Shown: positions 1-7,289, numbered from the stretch's first letter. The stretch: 13,091 nt of DNA from Peptococcaceae bacterium UBA3933 (GCA_002385805.1 DGEF01000102.1:16494-29584), one strand, 5' to 3'. Numbers and translations: made by a program. Notes: generated by a model from the letters alone, not told the origin.

Positions 1-51
1 TCCGCTCCCAATCAGGAACAAGTAGAACAAGCACTTAAAGAGTTACAATAA
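1..51 (+). CDS. C-terminal end of probable transketolase N-terminal subunit (partial)
   Basis: An open frame enters from the left edge and gives 16 residues (SAPNQEQVEQALKELQ) before TAA at 49-51. It ends 30 bp before the start of the transketolase C-terminal subunit. Split transketolases of Clostridia and archaea are encoded by adjacent N-half and C-half genes in that order, and the fragment has the charged helical tail such N-halves often end with. The identification rests mainly on position, because no catalytic motif lies in the visible part. Confidence 0.6.
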   Translation, partial: SAPNQEQVEQALKELQ

Positions 52-81
52 CAAATTGGAATTTGAGGAGGTTTTACCTAA

Positions 82-1020
82 ATGAATGAAATTGCTACCC
101 GGGAGGCCTATGGCAAAGCCCTGGTTGAGTTAGGAAAAATTAATAAAGATATAGTGGTCTTAGATGCGGATTTAAGCAAGTCTACAAAAACGGACGGTTT
201 TAAAAAAGCATTTCCGGAAAGATTTTTTAATATGGGTATTGCCGAACAGAATTTAATTGGATGTGCCGCAGGACTAGCGGCTGCAGGAAAAATACCCTTT
301 GCCAGTACTTTTGCGGTTTTTGCTACCGGCAGAGCTTATGATCAGATCCGGAATTCTGTAGCCAGTTCTAATTTAAATGTAAAGATTGCAGCTTCTCATG
401 CCGGTTTAACCGTGGGGGAAGACGGCGGTTCTCATCAAATGTTGGAGGATATTGCTTTGATGCGGGCTATACCGGGAATGACCGTAATTGTACCTGCTGA
501 TGGTGTGGAGACATATCAGGCCGTTTTTGCTGCCAGTAAGCATGAAGGACCTGTATATATCCGTTTGGGCCGCCCCAAAGTTCCCGTTATCTTTGACGAG
601 AATTATCAGTTCCAAATCGGTAAAGCCGCCGTTTTAAGAGAGGGAACAGATGTGGCTTTAATAGCAACAGGGATTATGGTCAATGAAGCTTTAGAGGCTG
701 CTCGCCTTTTAGAGCAGGAAGAAATCCAGGCACAAGTTATCAATGTAAGCACCATTAAACCTTTAGATGTGGAAACTATTATTAAAGCAGCCCAGGAAAC
801 AAAGGCCGTGGTTACCTGTGAAGAACACAATGTTTTCGGAGGATTGGGAAGTGCAGTAGCAGAAGCTTTAGTGGAAAACTATCCTGTACCTATGGAAAGA
901 CTAGGAGTTAAGGACGTTTTTGGAGAATCGGGAAAACCTTCCCAATTGCTGGAAAAGTACGGTTTAACTGCTAAACATATTGTTGCCGCCGCGAAAAGAG
1001 TAATGAATAGAAAGCGATAA
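82..1020 (+). CDS. Transketolase, C-terminal subunit (split transketolase)
   Basis: This is the pyrimidine-binding plus C-terminal half of transketolase, the thiamine-diphosphate enzyme that moves two-carbon ketol units in the non-oxidative pentose phosphate pathway. It should work as a heteromer with the N-terminal subunit whose end lies at 1-51. The 312-residue length is typical of the split C-half. Residues 1-165 form the Pyr domain, with GIAEQN at 52-57; Glu55 is the Glu that activates the thiamine ring. The glycine-rich SHAGLTVGEDGGSHQ segment and the IPGMTVIVPAD motif follow. The transketolase C-terminal domain occupies about 185-305 (EEHNVFGGLGSAVAE). The ATG at 82 has GAGGAGG at 65-71, 10 nt upstream. 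The gene ends inside a terminator hairpin, so it closes its operon. 1-Deoxyxylulose-5-phosphate synthase is related but is a single longer chain. Confidence 0.93.
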   Translation: MNEIATREAYGKALVELGKINKDIVVLDADLSKSTKTDGFKKAFPERFFNMGIAEQNLIGCAAGLAAAGKIPFASTFAVFATGRAYDQIRNSVASSNLNVKIAASHAGLTVGEDGGSHQMLEDIALMRAIPGMTVIVPADGVETYQAVFAASKHEGPVYIRLGRPKVPVIFDENYQFQIGKAAVLREGTDVALIATGIMVNEALEAARLLEQEEIQAQVINVSTIKPLDVETIIKAAQETKAVVTCEEHNVFGGLGSAVAEALVENYPVPMERLGVKDVFGESGKPSQLLEKYGLTAKHIVAAAKRVMNRKR

Positions 1021-1040
1021 GCACCTTGCTTATCGCTTTT
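1011..1040 (+). terminator. Intrinsic terminator overlapping the transketolase stop codon
   Basis: A perfect 12-bp inverted repeat, AAAGCGATAAGC (1011-1022) and GCTTATCGCTTT (1028-1039), encloses a 5-nt loop. It is followed by a fourth T at 1040 and AT-rich sequence. The left arm contains the last codons and the TAA stop of the transketolase gene, so translation would reach the hairpin. The U tract is short and mostly part of the stem. The nearly symmetrical A/T ends could let it work in both directions, though no gene reads into it from the right. Confidence 0.75.
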
Positions 1041-1171
1041 AAATTATCTGAAGAATTAATTGGTAAGAGAAAATGGTTTGTCTGGGAAGGATTAAGAGGC
1101 TTATTGTCGAAAAAAGAATAGAATTAGGAGAAATAGAATAGATTCCTAGATTTGGTTCAGAGGTGAAACAA

Positions 1172-1855
1172 TTGATTCAATTTTTTAACGTAACCAAGAA
1201 ATATGATAATGGAACACTGGCACTGGACGATATAAACATTACTATTGAAAAAGGTGAATTTGTTTTTTTGGTAGGCCCCAGTGGTGCAGGCAAGTCTACC
1301 TTTACCCGTCTTTTAATCAGAGAGACTCTGCCTACAAAGGGCCAAATTATGATTGACGGAAAAAGTATCCTTCGTTTAAGAGGCAAAGAAATTGCTTATT
1401 TACGAAGAAAGATGGGCTTTATCTTTCAGGACTTTCGCTTATTACAGGACCGAACCGTTTACGAAAATGTGGCCTTTGCTTTAGAGGCAATGGCAGCACC
1501 GATAAGTGAAGTAAAAAGAAAGGTGCCTCAAGTTTTGGCAATGGTGGGCTTAGAGGATAAACTAAATAATTTTCCTAATCAACTTTCCGGGGGAGAACAA
1601 CAGCGGGTAGCCATTGCTCGGGCTATTATCAATAGCCCCAGTATTTTAATCGCTGATGAGCCTACAGGCAACCTGGATCCGGATAACTCATTGGAGATAA
1701 TGAAGATTTTAAATGATATTAATAAACGTGGGACAACGGTGATTATGGCTACCCATGACAGTGAAATTGTAAACAGAGTGCGGAAAAGGGTGGTAGTTTT
1801 AAAGGAAGGCAGACTGGTTAGGGATGAGGCTAGAGGAGGTTATGACTTTGAGTAG
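1172..1855 (+). CDS. ftsE: Cell division ATP-binding protein FtsE
   Basis: FtsE is the cytoplasmic ATPase of the FtsEX complex. In Gram-positive bacteria this complex drives conformational control of peptidoglycan hydrolases rather than transport. Visible motifs are Walker A GPSGAGKST (35-43), Q-loop Gln86, ABC signature LSGGEQQ (138-144), Walker B ILIADE (158-163), D-loop and H-loop His195. The protein has 227 residues, like B. subtilis FtsE. I chose TTG 1172. AGAGGTG at 1159-1165 sits 6 nt upstream, and the resulting N-terminus (MIQFFNVTKKYDNG) matches the B. subtilis one (MIEMKEVYKAYPNG, from memory) without a gap. An in-frame GTG at 1163 would add three residues but lies inside that Shine-Dalgarno sequence. 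The gene overlaps the start of ftsX, implying translational coupling. Confidence 0.96.
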   Translation: MIQFFNVTKKYDNGTLALDDINITIEKGEFVFLVGPSGAGKSTFTRLLIRETLPTKGQIMIDGKSILRLRGKEIAYLRRKMGFIFQDFRLLQDRTVYENVAFALEAMAAPISEVKRKVPQVLAMVGLEDKLNNFPNQLSGGEQQRVAIARAIINSPSILIADEPTGNLDPDNSLEIMKILNDINKRGTTVIMATHDSEIVNRVRKRVVVLKEGRLVRDEARGGYDFE

Positions 1856-2732
1856 TTTTTTGCGCTATGGTTTTCGGGATGCTTTCCGTTCTCTGGTTAG
1901 ACATAAGGGGATGGTTTTTGTTTCTGTAACTACTATTGCTATTTCTTTACTAATTTTAGGGTCAACCTTGTTACTGGTTTTAAACAGTCAGTACATAGTG
2001 GAGGGTATGGAATCAGAAATTGAAATAAATGTCTTTTTACAAAAAGATGTAGACCGTCAAGATGCCCTGGCTTTAAAAAATAAATTAGAAAAACTCCCTG
2101 GTTTTGAATCACTAAAATTTGTTCCCAAAGAAGAAGCCTTGGCCATGATGCAGGAACGCTTCGGGAAAGAAACGGATTTACTAAAGGCTTTAGGAGGGAA
2201 TAATCCTCTGCCTGATACCTACCGTATAAAAGCTATAAGTACGGAGCACGTGGAAAAACTGGCTCAGGAAATAGCCAAGTTTAATGAAGTGGAAAGTATT
2301 CGCTACGGCCAGGACATAGTTGATAAATTAATCTCGCTTACATCCTGGATACGTAATATAGGGATGGTTGTAATAATCGGTATGCTTGTAGGTAGTTTGT
2401 TTCTAATTACTACAACCATTCGTTTAACCGTATTCGCCCGCAAAAAAGAAATAAGTATCATGAAGTATGTGGGAGCAACCAATGGTTTTATAAGGTTTCC
2501 TTTTTTTCTGGAGGGATTGTTTATTGGCTTATTAGGGTCAGTACTGGCAGGGTTAGCTATTTATTTCGGTTATAGTGCCGTAATAGATTACGTGATAATG
2601 TCAGTTCCTTTTATCCCTGTTATGAGAGATATGGAAACCTTATATCGGATCTTAAGTATCCTTATTGGAGGAGGTACCCTTTTAGGAGCTTTAGGTAGTA
2701 TCTTGGCCCTGCGTAAGTATCTCCAGGTTTAA
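1848..2732 (+). CDS. ftsX: Cell division protein FtsX (membrane partner of FtsE)
   Basis: FtsX is the integral membrane half of FtsEX and relays FtsE ATP hydrolysis to extracellular murein hydrolases. The 294-residue chain shows TM1 at about 22-45, an extracellular domain at about 50-165, and three helices at about 172-193, 218-242 and 265-287, the normal FtsX topology. The conserved cytoplasmic loop (FARKKEISIMKYVGATNGFIRFPFFLEG, split here as residues 196-223) couples to FtsE. GAGGAGG (1833-1839) lies 8 nt before TTG 1848, and this start aligns with the N-terminal length of B. subtilis FtsX. ATG 1842 is only 2 nt from the same site, and ATG 1824 lies upstream of it. The start overlaps the ftsE end by 8 nt. 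No M23 peptidase gene follows, so the hydrolase partner is encoded elsewhere. Confidence 0.94.
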   Translation: MSSFLRYGFRDAFRSLVRHKGMVFVSVTTIAISLLILGSTLLLVLNSQYIVEGMESEIEINVFLQKDVDRQDALALKNKLEKLPGFESLKFVPKEEALAMMQERFGKETDLLKALGGNNPLPDTYRIKAISTEHVEKLAQEIAKFNEVESIRYGQDIVDKLISLTSWIRNIGMVVIIGMLVGSLFLITTTIRLTVFARKKEISIMKYVGATNGFIRFPFFLEGLFIGLLGSVLAGLAIYFGYSAVIDYVIMSVPFIPVMRDMETLYRILSILIGGGTLLGALGSILALRKYLQV

Positions 2733-2849
2733 TTCTTTTTACCAGGGATTGGTTGTATTACCATAATGAATATATTAGTATATATAGTATTAAAAAGTTT
2801 ATTGACGAATATTAATAATTAATCAGATTAGAATAGGTAGGTGGCAAAT

Positions 2850-4007
2850 TTGCCCGGTGGGAAGAGATTTCTTAAAGGATTGTTTGTGGTATTTTTAGTT
2901 TTTTGTGTGGTTTTCACCACTGTTTTAGGTGGCCTCATCCTGACTGATTATAAGGGATTAGGCCAGTTAGTTCAGGTGGTGGCTTTAGTTAAAGCAAATT
3001 TTCTTTGGGATGTAGAAATAGGGCAACTAATAGAAGGGGCCATAACAGGATTAGTTGAATCACTGGGTGATCAATACTCAGCTTATATGAATGCAGAAAA
3101 GTTTCAGGAATTGCAGAGACATATTCAGGGTAGCTTTGGAGGAATCGGTATTTACGTAGGAGTAAGGGAAGGTAATATAACGGTAATTGCTCCTATTGAA
3201 GGGACTCCGGCAGCCAAAGCCGGAATTAAAGCAGGAGATGTCATCGCTAAAATTAACGGTAAGGCTACTGTAAACATGGATATAGATGAAGCCGTCAGCT
3301 TGATGAAGGGAGAGCCGGGTACTGAAGTAAAGGTAAGTATTGAACGACCGGGGCAGGAAAAACCTTTAGAATTTACCTTGGTCAGGGAAATTATTAATGT
3401 TCCTACCGTAGCCGGAGAGATCCTTCCGCAAAATCCGGACATTGCTTATTTGCGAATTTCCATGTTTGCCAGTAATACTGATGAAGCTTTAAGCAAAGAG
3501 TTAGAAATGTTAGAGGAAAAAGGTTTTAAGGGACTTATTATTGATTTAAGGGATAACCCGGGCGGAGATTTGCAATCCGTAGTTAATATTGCCGGTTATT
3601 TTGTCCCTGCAGGTCCCATTGTACATATAGTAGATAATAATAACAACCTCCAAACATTTAGTGCACCAGGTAATAATTTGGAAATACCTTTAGTTGTTTT
3701 AATTAACGGGGGTAGTGCCAGTGCTTCGGAAATTTTGGCCGGAGCCATTAAGGATACCAAAACAGGTACTTTAATTGGTACCAATACTTTTGGTAAGGGT
3801 ATTGTTCAATCAATTTACTTTTTAAATGAGGGTGCCGGTTTAAAATTAACTACAGCTAAATACTTAACACCTAATAAGAACGATATTCACGAAAAAGGCA
3901 TAGCCCCGGATATTGTAGTGGAACTGCCGGAATATGCACCAGGACAGGAATTTGTGGAAGATACCCAACTAAAGAAAGCTATTGAGGTGTTGGAAGAGAG
4001 AATTTAG
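2850..4007 (+). CDS. ctpB: S41 carboxy-terminal processing protease (CtpB-like), membrane-anchored
   Basis: This is a serine protease of the Prc/CtpA/CtpB family (MEROPS S41A), anchored in the membrane with its protease outside the cell. The chain has an N-terminal hydrophobic segment at about 8-32, a helical bundle region with SLGDQYSAYM, a PDZ domain at about 94-180 (FGGIGIYVG, then AAKAGIKAGDVIAKING) and the S41 domain at about 185-365. The Ser-Lys dyad is predicted as Ser291 in GGSASASE and Lys316 in TFGKGIVQ. These are 25 residues apart, as in E. coli Prc and B. subtilis CtpB. TTG 2850 is preferred because AGGTG (2839-2843) is 6 nt upstream; GTG 2841 lies within it. ftsEX-ctpB-minJ order matches B. 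subtilis. In that organism CtpB cleaves SpoIVFA during sporulation; whether this one does is not shown. Confidence 0.93.
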   Translation: MPGGKRFLKGLFVVFLVFCVVFTTVLGGLILTDYKGLGQLVQVVALVKANFLWDVEIGQLIEGAITGLVESLGDQYSAYMNAEKFQELQRHIQGSFGGIGIYVGVREGNITVIAPIEGTPAAKAGIKAGDVIAKINGKATVNMDIDEAVSLMKGEPGTEVKVSIERPGQEKPLEFTLVREIINVPTVAGEILPQNPDIAYLRISMFASNTDEALSKELEMLEEKGFKGLIIDLRDNPGGDLQSVVNIAGYFVPAGPIVHIVDNNNNLQTFSAPGNNLEIPLVVLINGGSASASEILAGAIKDTKTGTLIGTNTFGKGIVQSIYFLNEGAGLKLTTAKYLTPNKNDIHEKGIAPDIVVELPEYAPGQEFVEDTQLKKAIEVLEERI

Positions 4008-4054
4008 TTTAAAGTCCGGAGATGGGCCAGTATTTTTGAAAGGATGCAGAGGGT

Positions 4055-5290
4055 GTGGTTTTTTTAAAATTATTACCCATGATAATTTATAACCTTATCT
4101 CCCTTTTGTTTCAGCCTATTTTCTGGTTGGTTATGCTGATTATCTGGTTTCAATTTAGGCGCATGGCTAAATTAAAAAGCGATTTTTTTAATTTGCCTCA
4201 AGAAAGTGTAGTTCAACCTACCCTTATTGCTACTGTTTACGGGTTAATAGGCGGATTTATCGGCAGTATAATTTTAGTTCTGGTGGGTGTATCCGTTTTA
4301 GAGGTAGGTGTAGAGTATTTATGGATTCTGGCAATTGCCATGATGTTGGTTAACCAGCGTTTTATGTGCTTTGCTTATGCGGGAGGAGTGCTTTCGGCCT
4401 TTAAGTATATTACCGGTGTACCTGATATCAGTATCCCCCAGGTTATGGCGTTAGTGGCTATTCTCCATTTAGTTGAAGCTTTATTGATCCTTTTTAGCGG
4501 TCATTTAGGGGCTGTTCCTGTTTATTTGAAAGGAAAAGACGGCAGGTTAATCGGGGGATTTAATTTACAGAAATTCTGGCCGCTGCCTATTGTTGCCATG
4601 GTAGCGGCTGTGGTGCCTGATATAGGGGCTATCGGAGAAGTAATACAGATGCCTGAGTGGTGGCCTTTAATTAAATCAGGCTTATTCACTGAACAGGAAA
4701 ATATTGTGTATATGATGGTTCCGGTAATTGCAGGTTTAGGTTATGGGGATATTGCCCTGACTACGCGACCTAAAGAAAAAAGTCTTCGCTCCGCTTTTTA
4801 TTTGGCTGTCTTCAGTTTAATCTTGCTGGGTTTGGCAATTTTGGCAGCCAACTATCCTCAGTTTGGGATTGTAGCTGCTTTGTTTTCTCCTTTGGGGCAT
4901 GAATTGGTAATTTTTTTAGGCAGAAAATATGAGTTTTCCAGGGAGCCCAAGTTTACTAAGCCTCCCCAAGGAGTTATGATTTTAGACCTTTTAGAAAGTT
5001 CTCCTCTTAAAAAGGCCGGTTTAGATACCGGAGATATAATTCTAGGAATTAATGGCATACCTGTCAACAGCCGTGAAGACTTGGAGTATTTACTGGATTT
5101 TTTCACTGAGGAATTGGAAATAGAATACTTGGACGATAAAAAACAGGTGATCAGGCGGCAATTAATTTTTCGCAAAGGTTTTGAACCTTTAGGTTTAATT
5201 ATGGTACCTGACGGATACGGTCATTCTTATTTGAATTTTTCCACAGGGGGCGGTTTGTTAAAAAGTTTGCTTCGTAAATTTAAAGGCTAG
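4055..5290 (+). CDS. Multi-pass membrane protein with C-terminal PDZ domain, MinJ-like
   Basis: The protein has 411 residues: about seven or eight hydrophobic helices (roughly 8-34, 55-80, 85-115, 127-150, 176-192, 218-232, 246-266, 270-288) and a cytoplasm-proximal PDZ domain at about 303-375. That domain carries the carboxylate loop GVMILDLLESSPLKKAGL and GDIILGINGIPV. Length, architecture and position after ctpB match B. subtilis MinJ (YvjD), the adaptor between DivIVA and MinD that keeps division away from the poles. The segment LIGGFNLQKFWPLP is also reminiscent of MinJ as I remember it. The GTG start at 4055 has AAAGGA (4039-4044) 10 nt upstream and AGAGG (4048-4052) 2 nt upstream; ATG 4079 has no ribosome site. 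MinJ function is inferred. Only a PDZ membrane protein is directly visible. Confidence 0.85.
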   Translation: MVFLKLLPMIIYNLISLLFQPIFWLVMLIIWFQFRRMAKLKSDFFNLPQESVVQPTLIATVYGLIGGFIGSIILVLVGVSVLEVGVEYLWILAIAMMLVNQRFMCFAYAGGVLSAFKYITGVPDISIPQVMALVAILHLVEALLILFSGHLGAVPVYLKGKDGRLIGGFNLQKFWPLPIVAMVAAVVPDIGAIGEVIQMPEWWPLIKSGLFTEQENIVYMMVPVIAGLGYGDIALTTRPKEKSLRSAFYLAVFSLILLGLAILAANYPQFGIVAALFSPLGHELVIFLGRKYEFSREPKFTKPPQGVMILDLLESSPLKKAGLDTGDIILGINGIPVNSREDLEYLLDFFTEELEIEYLDDKKQVIRRQLIFRKGFEPLGLIMVPDGYGHSYLNFSTGGGLLKSLLRKFKG

Positions 5291-5334
5291 GAACGGTACT
5301 TTTTGTTTTAGGTAGACCTCAATTTTCCTGCACC

Positions 5335-5392
5335 TTTCACCCTTCTCTTTAATAGGATATAAAGCATATTAAGGAAAGGAAAAGGGGTGAAA
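5335..5392 (+). promoter_or_regulatory. Inverted repeat covering the Shine-Dalgarno of the next gene
   Basis: TTTCACCCTT at 5335-5344 can pair with AAGGGGTGAAA at 5382-5392, giving about ten pairs including one G-U, across a loop of about 38 nt. The right arm contains the ribosome binding site AAGGGGTG of the gene that starts at TTG 5398. If the stem forms in the mRNA it would hide the ribosome binding site. This could be a translational control element or a chance consequence of purine- and pyrimidine-rich tracts. Confidence 0.35.
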
Positions 5393-5397
5393 AAATT

Positions 5398-5946
5398 TTG
5401 ATTGTTAAAGTGGGAAAAATTGAGGATTTTTTTCTCTCCAGCTATACAGGACAAGGATATTTTTCTTTTTTCAATGACCGGCTTGAAAAAGCAAAAGAGG
5501 TATACCTTATCCAAGGAGGAACAAGCAGGATAAGATCTCGGATTATGCGGAATTTGGCAATAAATTTTGTGGATAGAGGTTACCAGGTACAGCGAGTACA
5601 TTCTCCGGCTAATCTTAAAAATTTAGAAGGATTAATCATTCCTGAATTGGGCATCCTTTTTATTGGTGAGGATTGTTACCGCTTGTTAAGCACTGAACTT
5701 TCTCTAAACTGGAAGAAAGTCCTTGAATTAAACGATATCTTGGATGAAGAAAAATTTCGGGAATCCAAGGACAGAATCCACAAAATGCTGGAACGCATTA
5801 ATATTCACCGGGAATTAGTGTATGAAAATCTGCGCAAGCTGGAGGAACTTGAGGAAAAATTAGAGGATATTTATCAAGAAAGTGTAAACTTTCATAAGGT
5901 AAATGAATTAGAAGAAAAATTTATAGAAAAAATTCTAGATATATAG
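5398..5946 (+). CDS. Small relative of the PRK06851 P-loop ATPase family with a degenerate Walker A
   Basis: This 182-residue soluble protein has no signal peptide or membrane helix. From memory, its order of motifs follows the N-terminal half of the uncharacterised Clostridia/Bacilli ATPase family PRK06851: an aromatic GYFSFF segment (20-25), a beta strand plus P-loop position (EVYLIQGG, 34-41), then GYQVQRVHSP (61-70) and LEGLIIPELGILFIG (76-90), followed by a charged coiled-coil region at 115-178. Relatives read GGPGTGKST where this protein reads GGTSRIRSR (40-48), so the nucleotide-binding Lys and Gly are gone. Usual members are about twice as long. The TTG start has AAGGGGTG (5382-5389) 8 nt upstream. 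The gene is 33 bp before the hydrogenase protease, probably in one transcript. The function is unknown, and the family link needs a profile search. Confidence 0.7.
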   Translation: MIVKVGKIEDFFLSSYTGQGYFSFFNDRLEKAKEVYLIQGGTSRIRSRIMRNLAINFVDRGYQVQRVHSPANLKNLEGLIIPELGILFIGEDCYRLLSTELSLNWKKVLELNDILDEEKFRESKDRIHKMLERINIHRELVYENLRKLEELEEKLEDIYQESVNFHKVNELEEKFIEKILDI

Positions 5947-5979
5947 TCTGTTGCGGAATTAAGGATAAAGGTGATTGGC

Positions 5980-6546
5980 TTGGCCAGGGTTTTAGTAATT
6001 GGAGCAGGTAATGAAATCATGGGCAATGACGGTATAGGATTGGCGGTAATAGAACGAATAAATAAATTAAAACTCTCGCCACAGGTTAAAACAATGGTGA
6101 TGGGTACAGACTGCTGGTCTGTTTTAAATGAGGCAGTACAGTATGAGTTAATTATTATTGTTGATGCGGTTAGTACCGGAGGAAAGGAAGGAGAGGTGTA
6201 TTTTTTTCCGGCACAAGAATTAGACCCTACTCCAAGACCCTATTCCCTACATGATTTTACCTGGGTAGATCTTTTCCGTCTGACAGGTTTGTTGAAGCGT
6301 ACCTTTGTCTTTGGTGTAGAAACCAATACTTTAAATTTAGGGACTGAAATCAGCCCGTATTTATGGAAGAAAATGGATGATTTTGCAGCAAAGCTTTATA
6401 AAATCTTAACCTTAGCGGCGGGCCCAACCGGTAAAAATGCTTTGGAGTTTAGCCGGGTCTTCCGTGAGGGCCAAATAAACATGGAGGGGTATAGTGGCCA
6501 CAAAAATCCAGGTAACGAGATAATGAACCATTCTGATTTTATTTAG
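5980..6546 (+). CDS. [NiFe]-hydrogenase maturation endopeptidase (HyaD/HybD/HycI family)
   Basis: This cytoplasmic protease of the M52 family reads the Ni in a finished large-subunit active site and removes the C-terminal peptide. The N-terminus MARVLVIGAGNEIMGNDGIG is the standard first strand and loop. The three residues expected to contact Ni in HybD have counterparts here: Asp17, Asp62 (IIIVDAVSTGG) and His91 (YSLHDFTW). GVETNTLNLGTEISP matches the family's usual C-terminal core, which should end near residue 147. About 40 further residues form an extra tail overlapping the convergent cytochrome gene by 135 bp. TTG 5980 is chosen because AAAGGTG (5967-5973) is 6 nt upstream; GTG 5971, inside that site, would add three residues. 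The likely substrate is the large subunit encoded at 7470-8879. Confidence 0.92.
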   Translation: MARVLVIGAGNEIMGNDGIGLAVIERINKLKLSPQVKTMVMGTDCWSVLNEAVQYELIIIVDAVSTGGKEGEVYFFPAQELDPTPRPYSLHDFTWVDLFRLTGLLKRTFVFGVETNTLNLGTEISPYLWKKMDDFAAKLYKILTLAAGPTGKNALEFSRVFREGQINMEGYSGHKNPGNEIMNHSDFI

Positions 6547-7053
6547 TCCCCCCAATTTGGGAATGAGAAAAGCAAAAATATCAGGGAAAAATAAAATTAA
6601 GCCGGTGAAAATTTGAATAAGGATGAGAAGAAACCATAAGGTATAAGTAGCTTTTTGCCCCGGGTTATATTTGCCGTAGTAACCCGGGTTATCTTTTAAG
6701 AAAAGAAAATACCGAAAAAAGTTGGGTAAAAAATGGACATCTTTAAGTCGAAAGATAAGTTCACAATAATGTTTAGTGATTAAACTGTAATAGACATACA
6801 GAGCCGTATTTGCAATCAAGATAAAATTAAAAACACCTTTGATAGTTTTTACCGTAGAAAAAGGAATGTTTAAAAGGCCGGGATAGTGGATGTACATGCC
6901 GGTAAATACCAAGGTGGTTATAGTAAAAGCCATAATCCAGTGAAAAATTCTAATGGGTAAAGGATGAACCTCTATTAGTTCTTGGTGGAAGTGAGTCAGT
7001 GGGCCAGTGGGAGAGTGGGCGAGAACTTCACTTTCTTTAGATTTAACCGGCAT
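6412..7053 (-). CDS. [NiFe]-hydrogenase b-type cytochrome subunit (HyaC/HydC-like)
   Basis: This is the membrane cytochrome b that takes electrons from the small subunit and passes them to quinone. The 213 residues hold four hydrophobic helices at about 33-54, 74-92, 136-156 and 176-196. Histidines suited to heme ligation are His38 (FHW), His56, His177 (VHYL) and His191 (PLHVY). NPGQKATYTLW before TM3 is typical of HyaC/HupC-type subunits. The ATG at 7051-7053 has AAAGGAG (7063-7069) 9 nt upstream. The first 25 or so residues include SPTGPLTH, encoded by octamer repeats at 6996-7019, and are not part of the core family. The gene is separated from the large-subunit gene by 416 bp, so it may have its own promoter. 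Its 3' end overlaps the protease gene on the other strand. Confidence 0.9.
   Translation of the reverse strand: MPVKSKESEVLAHSPTGPLTHFHQELIEVHPLPIRIFHWIMAFTITTLVFTGMYIHYPGLLNIPFSTVKTIKGVFNFILIANTALYVYYSLITKHYCELIFRLKDVHFLPNFFRYFLFLKDNPGYYGKYNPGQKATYTLWFLLILIQIFTGLILFFPDIFAFLIPKLGGLNKIRMVHYLVTWIFVATIPLHVYLALTEDPAKLQSIFTGWARR
6996..7019 (+). repeat. Three imperfect octamer repeats (NNAGTGGG) inside the cytochrome b gene
   Basis: Consecutive 8-mers read TCAGTGGG, CCAGTGGG and AGAGTGGG on the + strand, which is CCCACT-based on the coding strand. They lie within codons 12-19 of the cytochrome b gene, upstream of the first conserved helix. An 8-nt unit does not keep frame, so gain or loss of one copy would frameshift the gene. 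Confidence 0.7.
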
Positions 7054-7259
7054 ATAAACATGCTCCTTTCTTTACTTAGTCTCAAAATTTGTCGCCGTTG
7101 TTTTAATAGAGCATAAATTGTCATGAAAATATTTACTTTCGCTAAGCTAGACTCCGAACCGGAATAAACTAAGCTTGCTGGAGAATAAAAGCTGACCCTG
7201 CTCAATGGGCCGTCTCTGGTCACTATAAATGGCTATAGGGTTAAAATTTTGGGACGGCA

Positions 7260-7286
7260 TTACGGATTACGGGTTAAGCTTACGGG
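7260..7286 (+). repeat. Heptamer-type repeat TTACGGR
   Basis: TTACGGA (7260-7266), TTACGGG (7267-7273), a diverged hexamer TTAAGC and TTACGGG (7280-7286) follow each other directly. This is a short tandem repeat tract next to the longer degenerate array that follows. Confidence 0.65.
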
Positions 7287-7289
7287 TCA

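Noticed and set aside
2802..2834. Promoter TTGACG / TAGAAT upstream of ctpB
   Set aside because: The spacer is 21 nt with poor alternatives. The 117-bp AT-rich gap after ftsX may hold a promoter, but I could not place it.
5308..5601. 97-residue open frame on the - strand across the start of the pseudo-ATPase gene
   Set aside because: It is antisense to a gene with a good ribosome site and family-like sequence. It has no ribosome site of its own and a composition typical of antisense frames.
6406..6414. TTAACCTTA at the cytochrome stop codon as a copy of the AAGGTT repeat family
   Set aside because: A single nine-base match in coding sequence is too short to separate from chance.
6551..6561. 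CCCAATTTGGG as a terminator between convergent genes
   Set aside because: Only 5 bp of stem with a 1-nt loop and no T run; it encodes part of the cytochrome b (PKLGG) and is probably incidental.
6996..7223. 75-residue - strand frame upstream of cytochrome b
   Set aside because: It overlaps the cytochrome start in another frame, shows no recognisable motif, and no ribosome site was found. The cytochrome ATG has AAAGGAG at good spacing.
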